Position numbers and translations under genes: made by a program. Positions 5,194-9,149 of a stretch of 9,149 bases of DNA are shown here, piece after piece. This DNA is from an uncultured Clostridia bacterium (lineage in GTDB: Bacteria > Bacillota > Clostridia > Oscillospirales > CAG-272). Below the pieces are notes generated by a model. It had not been told where the DNA came from. It ran no database searches and saw nothing but the letters and a program-made list of their open reading frames with translations. The DNA is taken from positions 1-9,149 of the forward strand of contig CAJGCM010000085.1 of assembly GCA_904501765.1 (NCBI GenBank), written 5' to 3'. How positions within the stretch are numbered: the stretch's first letter is position 1; each line of letters opens with the position of its first letter.

Positions 5194-7134
5194 ATGATAA
5201 GCTTATCTGCATCGGGAATATGCCTATCCTTCGGAGCAAACGACGTGCTAAAAGACGTTAGCTTCTCGATAAACGACGGGGACCGTGTCGGAATTATAGG
5301 CGTAAACGGAGCGGGAAAAACCTCGCTATTTAAAATTATAACAGGTGAATACGAAGCGACGAAGGGTGATATTTTCATACAAAAGGGGCATAGGGTGGGC
5401 TGCCTTGAGCAAAACCCCGACCTTACTGCCCTTCCGAAAAATCTTACCTGCCTTGAATATATGTATACCGCATTTGAAAATCTCCTTGAGCTTGAAGGTC
5501 GAATTTCAAAGCTTGAAGAAGACATATCAAGGCTTTCTGCGTCGGGGCTTCACGAGGAGGCTGTCAGAAGAACCGAGGAGCTGACCTCTCTGAACAAAAG
5601 ATTTGCTGACGGGGGCGGTCTTGAATTCCGCTCCAGATGCCGCAGTATGCTGATAAGGCTCGGCTTCGACCCGCAGCTAACCGAGCAAAAAATCTCTACC
5701 CTATCGGGCGGGCAGTATACAAGACTTGCATTGGCAAGGCTGCTTGCAACAGAGCCTGACATACTTATGCTTGACGAGCCCACCAACCACCTGGATATTG
5801 ACGCATTAAGCTGGCTTGAGAGCTTTATTTCCTCGTACAAAAAAACAGTTATTATAATTTCACACGACAGATATTTCCTTGACCGCACCACCACCAAAAC
5901 ACTTCTTATACAGTTTGGAAAATCCACTCTCTACCCCGGAAACTTTACGGAGAGCCGAGAAATGAGAGAGGCAGAGGCGGCTTCGCTTGAAAAAAGATAC
6001 AGAGAGCAGCAGAAGGAAATAGCGAAAATACGAGCGAATATAGAATTCCAGCGCAGGTGCAACAGAGAGCATAACTTTGTCACCATTCGCTCCAAGGAAA
6101 AGCAGCTTGAGCGTATGGAAAAGGTAGAGCTTCTCCCCGACGACCCCAAGAATATAAAATTCAACTTTTCCGCAGAAGAGGAAAGCGCAGGTGACGTTAT
6201 AGTTGCAAAGGACCTTTCTTTTTCTTACACAAGGGCCGGTCTTATTAAAAATTTAAGCTTTATTATAAAACGGGGCGAGAGAGTTTTATTCCTCGGCAAA
6301 AACGGCTGCGGAAAATCTACCCTTATGAAAATTCTCAACTCTATGATAACCCCCGACAGTGGCGGTATTTCCCTCGGATATAACATAAAAATCGGATATT
6401 ATGACCAGGAAAACCGCGGTCTTGATATTTCCAAAACGGTATTTGAGGAGATGCGCAACACATACCCCACCAAAACCGACCTGGAGCTACGCTCCACCCT
6501 GGCGCTCTTCCTTTTCGGCGCAGAGGATATTGTAAAGCCAATCAGCGCCCTATCGGGAGGAGAGCGGGCGAGAGTCACTTTAGCGAAGCTTATGCTTAAA
6601 AAGGTAAATCTTCTTATTATGGACGAGCCTACTAACCATCTGGATATAGGCTCTGCCGAGGCGCTTGAAAGCGCACTCATCGCATTTTCAGGGACGATAG
6701 TTGCCGTATCTCACGACAGATATTTCATAAACAGAATTGCCACGAGAATTATCGAGCTTGACCCCACGCTTCCTTCGGGTATGACTGATTACAGGCTTGA
6801 GGATTACGACGACGCTTACTCGGAATATATAAGGATAAGGGCTCTTGCAAAAGAAAGAGAGGCGCAGGCTCACGAGGAAGCTTCTGCGAAGAAGGAAGGC
6901 TCCTCTAAGGAGGCGTATGAGCAGGCAAAGCGTGAGGCGTCAATAAGACGAGGAAACGAAAGGAAGCTTATCCGAGCGAAGGAAAGGATTTCAGAGCTTG
7001 AAGAGGAGCTGTCCCGTCTTGACGAGGAGCTTTTCGGAGAGGCTGCTACGGACTACGTAAGAGCATCGGAAATTGAAGAGCGCAAATGCGCTATTGAAGA
7101 GGAGCTGCTATCTCTTTACGAGATTACTATGTAG
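5194..7134 (+). CDS. ABC-F family ATPase (ribosome-associated, YdiF/Uup-like)
   Basis: A 646-residue soluble protein with two ABC ATPase domains in one chain and no membrane segments, which defines the ABC-F family. Domain 1 has Walker A GVNGAGKTS (36-44), signature LSGGQ (170-174), Walker B ILMLDEP (190-196) and H-loop H224. Domain 2 has GKNGCGKST (368-376), LSGGE (453-457), LLIMDEP (473-479) and H507. The charged helical linker that reaches the ribosomal P-site tRNA region lies at about 240-325. A C-terminal Glu/Lys/Arg-rich coiled coil covers about 548-646, as in YdiF and Uup. Housekeeping members help stalled or hard-to-translate ribosomes; some relatives give resistance to ribosome-targeting antibiotics. 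The context beside an rRNA modification gene favours a housekeeping role (inference). AAGGA at 5181-5185 supports the ATG. The gap from rluD is 43 nt with no terminator. Confidence 0.9.
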   Translation: MISLSASGICLSFGANDVLKDVSFSINDGDRVGIIGVNGAGKTSLFKIITGEYEATKGDIFIQKGHRVGCLEQNPDLTALPKNLTCLEYMYTAFENLLELEGRISKLEEDISRLSASGLHEEAVRRTEELTSLNKRFADGGGLEFRSRCRSMLIRLGFDPQLTEQKISTLSGGQYTRLALARLLATEPDILMLDEPTNHLDIDALSWLESFISSYKKTVIIISHDRYFLDRTTTKTLLIQFGKSTLYPGNFTESREMREAEAASLEKRYREQQKEIAKIRANIEFQRRCNREHNFVTIRSKEKQLERMEKVELLPDDPKNIKFNFSAEEESAGDVIVAKDLSFSYTRAGLIKNLSFIIKRGERVLFLGKNGCGKSTLMKILNSMITPDSGGISLGYNIKIGYYDQENRGLDISKTVFEEMRNTYPTKTDLELRSTLALFLFGAEDIVKPISALSGGERARVTLAKLMLKKVNLLIMDEPTNHLDIGSAEALESALIAFSGTIVAVSHDRYFINRIATRIIELDPTLPSGMTDYRLEDYDDAYSEYIRIRALAKEREAQAHEEASAKKEGSSKEAYEQAKREASIRRGNERKLIRAKERISELEEELSRLDEELFGEAATDYVRASEIEERKCAIEEELLSLYEITM

Positions 7135-7165
7135 CTATTTTAAGAATTGAGAAAGGAGCCGGCAT

Positions 7166-8017
7166 ATGAAAATATATAAAATGGAAGAATATGCGGATGG
7201 GGACAACAGTATTCACATTTTTCTTGAAAACAAAACCATAGAAGAGCCGCTTCACTCCCATAATTTCATAGAAATAGTATACACGCTCCAGGGTAAAGCT
7301 ACTCACTATATAGACGGAACGGAATATTCAATTTCCCGAGGAGATATGCTTTTTATGAATTACGGCTGCTCCCACCGTTTTATAGGAGAGGGAGATTTAG
7401 CTTTCATAAACATCTGCTTCTCCCCCGAAATTTTAGGCGAGAAAATCATAGTGCAGGAAAATGCTTTTGCTCTTCTTGCATTTAACTCCTTTAACGAAAT
7501 GCGTGCCGAGGCGGAGGGTGGAAAGATAACATTTTACGCAAAGGAGAGGGACGAGATAGAGAATATTCTTTATTCTATGCTTTCCGAAAACACGGAGAAA
7601 TCCGCCCTGTATATCCCTCTTTTGGAAAACTACCTTAATATTATAATAACGAAAATGCTGAGAAAATCAAAATTAGGCCTCGGCGACGAGGCGCTTAACG
7701 GAGTATGGAAGGAGCTTTCTGACTATATTGACGAAAATTTAGGCGCTGACCTTAAGCTATCTACCTTAGCACGTAAATGCTTCTACAACCCTTCCTATTT
7801 CAGTAGAATATTTAAGGAAAAATTTGGCACGTCACCTGTGGAATACATAAGCAGGAGGCGGGTTGACTATGCGGTTAAGCTCCTTCGGGAAACCGCCCTC
7901 ACCATTGACGATATTGCCGCAAAGGTAGGCTTTTCAGACAGAAGCAGCTTTTATAGCGCCTTCGCAAAATACAGAAATCAGACCCCCTCGGAATTCCGCA
8001 AGGAAAAGCGGAAGTAA
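7166..8017 (+). CDS. AraC-family transcriptional regulator with cupin sensor domain
   Basis: A 283-residue DNA-binding regulator. The N-terminal half is a cupin-like ligand-binding domain (about residues 20-90), with H30, H32 and E36 in LHSHNFIEIVY, the turn GKATHYIDG, and the ISRGDMLFM strand. The C-terminal 100 residues (about 183-278) form the double helix-turn-helix of AraC/XylS proteins. The first reader helix region is LSTLARKCFYNPSYFSRIF (198-216). The second is DDIAAKVGFSDRSSFYSAF (248-266), followed by the typical closing TPSEFRK. The ligand cannot be deduced; AraC-type proteins with cupin domains often sense sugars. AAAGGAG (7152-7158) lies 7 nt from the ATG. The gene is 31 nt after the ABC-F gene with no terminator, so it may be partly cotranscribed with it. 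Its likely target is the glycohydrolase downstream, which follows in the same direction after a spacer with paired repeats. Confidence 0.93.
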   Translation: MKIYKMEEYADGDNSIHIFLENKTIEEPLHSHNFIEIVYTLQGKATHYIDGTEYSISRGDMLFMNYGCSHRFIGEGDLAFINICFSPEILGEKIIVQENAFALLAFNSFNEMRAEAEGGKITFYAKERDEIENILYSMLSENTEKSALYIPLLENYLNIIITKMLRKSKLGLGDEALNGVWKELSDYIDENLGADLKLSTLARKCFYNPSYFSRIFKEKFGTSPVEYISRRRVDYAVKLLRETALTIDDIAAKVGFSDRSSFYSAFAKYRNQTPSEFRKEKRK

Positions 8018-8025
8018 AAAAATCC

Positions 8026-8057
8026 TACAAAAAAGTAAAATTATTCTATACAAAAAA
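8026..8057 (+). promoter_or_regulatory. Direct repeat TACAAAAAA, candidate AraC-type operator
   Basis: The 9-mer TACAAAAAA occurs at 8026-8034 and 8049-8057, 23 bp apart start to start, about two helical turns. The second copy ends 8 bp before a candidate -10 (8066-8071), so the pair covers the place where an activator would replace a poor -35. AraC proteins commonly bind direct repeats in this position. The sequence is A-rich, so chance is a real alternative. Confidence 0.35.
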
Positions 8058-8123
8058 TCTCCCTTTATGATAAAATTAAGATACAGCCCTCGGGCAATAT
8101 CTGATTCATAAGGGAGTTTTTTT
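8052..8123 (+). terminator. Long imperfect hairpin with T-run, overlapping the next gene's RBS
   Basis: CTCCCTTTATG (8059-8069) pairs with CATAAGGGAG (8107-8116), 10 bp with one bulged T. Outside a T-T mismatch, AAAAAA (8052-8057) pairs with TTTTTT (8118-8123). Further pairs nest inside: AAT (8074-8076) with ATT (8104-8106), AGATA (8079-8083) with TATCT (8098-8102), and GCC (8086-8088) with GGC (8093-8095) around loop CTCG. The right arm is followed by T7 (8117-8123), the shape of an intrinsic terminator for the araC-type gene. The right arm also contains AGGGAG (8111-8116), the only ribosome binding site of the gene that starts at 8124. Confidence 0.6.
8066..8078 (+). promoter_or_regulatory. 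Candidate -10 of the glycohydrolase promoter
   Basis: TATGAT (8066-8071) is a five-of-six match to TATAAT. No acceptable -35 lies 16-18 bp upstream, which fits an activator-dependent promoter. The start would be near 8078, giving a leader of about 46 nt with the small hairpin GCC-CTCG-GGC (8086-8095). The placement is inferred. Confidence 0.35.
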
Positions 8124-9149
8124 ATGAGTAATTTTAAGCTTAATTCCAAAAATTTCAAAGACAAGGTTGCCGCTTGCTGGATAGGTAAGAACATCGGCGG
8201 CACTATGGGCGGTCCCTACGAGTGCACCCACGACATTCTTGACGTCAAGGGCTTTACAACTGCGCCCGGTATTCCCCTCCCCAATGACGACCTTGATTTA
8301 CAGCTCGTTTGGCTTCACACCGTTGAGCAGCTTGGTCCCAGAGCTATTAACACCGTTACGCTCGGAGAGGCATGGCTCAGCTTTATAGTTCCCCACTGGA
8401 ACGAATACGGAATCGGCAAAAAAAATATGGTGAGAGGACTTATTCCTCCCCTCAGCGGAGATTACGACAACCTCTGGAAGCACTCAAACGGCGCTTGGAT
8501 TCGTACCGAGGTATGGGCGTGTCTTGCTCCCGCAGCTCCCGCTATTGCAGCTAAATACGCAATAGAGGATGCGAAGGTTGACCACGGCTCGGGTGAGGGT
8601 ACATACGCAGCAGCCTTCGTTGCCGCTATGCAGTCCGCCGCTTTCGTTATCAAGGATTTGAGAAAATGCATCGAAATAGGCTTAAGCCAGATTCCCGAGG
8701 ATTCGAGAATGGCTGACAGCATTCGTCTTGCTATTGATTGCTACGATAAAAAGGTTCCCGCTATGGATGCGAGAAATATCATTCAGCAGAGAAATGCTGA
8801 TATAGGAAACGGCTGGTTTGAAGCTCCCTCAAACGTTGCTTACGCAATTATCGGCCTGCTTTACGGCGAGGGCGACTTCAAGAAGAGTATGATAACCGCC
8901 ATCAACTGCGGAGATGATACCGACTGCACCGCTGCTACCGTTGGCGCTACTATGGGTATCCTCGGCGGTATGGCTATAATTCCTACCGACTGGAAGGAGC
9001 ATATAGGTGACGATATTATCACCGTTTCTATAAACAAGGGCAGCGTTGGAAGAAGCGTTCCCCAAACCTGCACAGAGCTTACTGACCGCGTGGTTGCTCA
9101 GACTCCCGCTATGCTTATAACAAACAAGGCGCAGGTTGAGCTTCACGAA
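8124..9149 (+). CDS. ADP-ribosylglycohydrolase family protein (3' end beyond window)
   Basis: The frame is open for 342 codons from ATG 8124 to the last base with no stop, so the C-terminus is missing. The fold family is ADP_ribosyl_GH (DraG/ARH-like), whose members hydrolyse ADP-ribose bonds with a two-metal site. The start KDKVAACWIGKNIGGTMGGPYE (KDKVAACW at 12-19, GGTMGGPYE at 25-33) is typical. Acidic metal-site blocks are PNDDLDLQ (53-60) and CGDDTDCTAAT (about 262-272). WIRTEVWAC and VDHGSGEG are further family blocks. The N-terminal motif NDDLD differs from the TDDT or GDDT of well-studied ARH enzymes, so the true substrate is uncertain. AGGGAG (8111-8116) lies 7 nt before the ATG. No ADP-ribosyltransferase or toxin is visible nearby. 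Relative to its neighbours the gene looks enriched in GTT, GCT, AAG, GAC and AAC codons by eye, possibly a sign of higher expression. Confidence 0.88.
   Translation, partial: MSNFKLNSKNFKDKVAACWIGKNIGGTMGGPYECTHDILDVKGFTTAPGIPLPNDDLDLQLVWLHTVEQLGPRAINTVTLGEAWLSFIVPHWNEYGIGKKNMVRGLIPPLSGDYDNLWKHSNGAWIRTEVWACLAPAAPAIAAKYAIEDAKVDHGSGEGTYAAAFVAAMQSAAFVIKDLRKCIEIGLSQIPEDSRMADSIRLAIDCYDKKVPAMDARNIIQQRNADIGNGWFEAPSNVAYAIIGLLYGEGDFKKSMITAINCGDDTDCTAATVGATMGILGGMAIIPTDWKEHIGDDIITVSINKGSVGRSVPQTCTELTDRVVAQTPAMLITNKAQVELHE

Noticed and set aside
5112..5525. A 137-codon minus-strand frame opposite the start of the ABC-F gene
   Set aside because: It is a shadow of the strongly supported ABC-F coding frame, with no family resemblance.
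8829..9146. A minus-strand frame at the right edge
   Set aside because: It is antisense to the glycohydrolase reading frame, which contains conserved family motifs in exactly this stretch.
1..9149. Mobile elements, CRISPR arrays, tRNA or rRNA genes, or a defence or biosynthetic gene cluster
   Set aside because: No transposase or integrase motifs, no regularly spaced repeats and no tRNA-like cloverleaf were seen on either strand. Apart from the AraC/glycohydrolase pair, all genes are core functions.

Overview
The window looks like an ordinary housekeeping chromosome segment of a Bacillota bacterium, most likely of the class Clostridia. This rests on three things: the ylmE-sepF-ylmG-lspA-rluD gene order typical of the Gram-positive division cluster neighbourhood, a Mini-RNase III gene, and a Cys-rich HisRS of clostridial type. 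Ribosome binding sites are strong AGGAG-like sequences and promoters are clear sigma-A types. Base composition appears to be mid-40s percent G+C by eye. The family is not certain; an Oscillospiraceae-like gut anaerobe is a guess. I see no mobile element, CRISPR array, tRNA or rRNA.

Layout. Positions 1-77 are the 3' flank of hisS. Positions 78-1710 hold a minus-strand operon, mrnC then hisS, which overlap by 17 nt. Positions 1711-1991 are a divergent control region. It carries an extended -10 promoter firing left into mrnC-hisS and a strong-looking promoter (UP-like element, -35, extended -10) firing right, followed by a roughly 100-nt leader with a bulged hairpin. Positions 1992-5150 hold the plus-strand genes ylmE, sepF, ylmG (yggT), lspA and an rluD-type pseudouridine synthase. 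The ylmH and divIVA genes that often sit between ylmG and lspA are absent. An ABC-F ATPase (5194-7134) and an AraC-type regulator (7166-8017) follow with short gaps and no visible terminator. A 106-bp regulatory spacer (8018-8123) then leads to an ADP-ribosylglycohydrolase-family gene that runs off the right edge.

How the genes work together. The left operon pairs a ribosomal RNA maturation nuclease with a tRNA synthetase. The right operon pairs PLP homeostasis with Z-ring anchoring (SepF), a small membrane protein, lipoprotein signal peptidase, rRNA pseudouridylation and a ribosome-associated ABC-F factor. The AraC regulator and the glycohydrolase form a separate accessory unit, and the regulator is the natural candidate to control the glycohydrolase.

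I found no clear new multi-gene system. The best leads are regulatory. One is a long imperfect hairpin (8052-8123) that buries the ribosome binding site of the glycohydrolase in read-through RNA but not in a transcript from the local promoter. The other is the structured ylmE leader (about 1894-1991). A third is a pair of TTG-started genes (ylmG and lspA), each with an out-of-frame ATG exactly 7 nt upstream in a shared sequence context.
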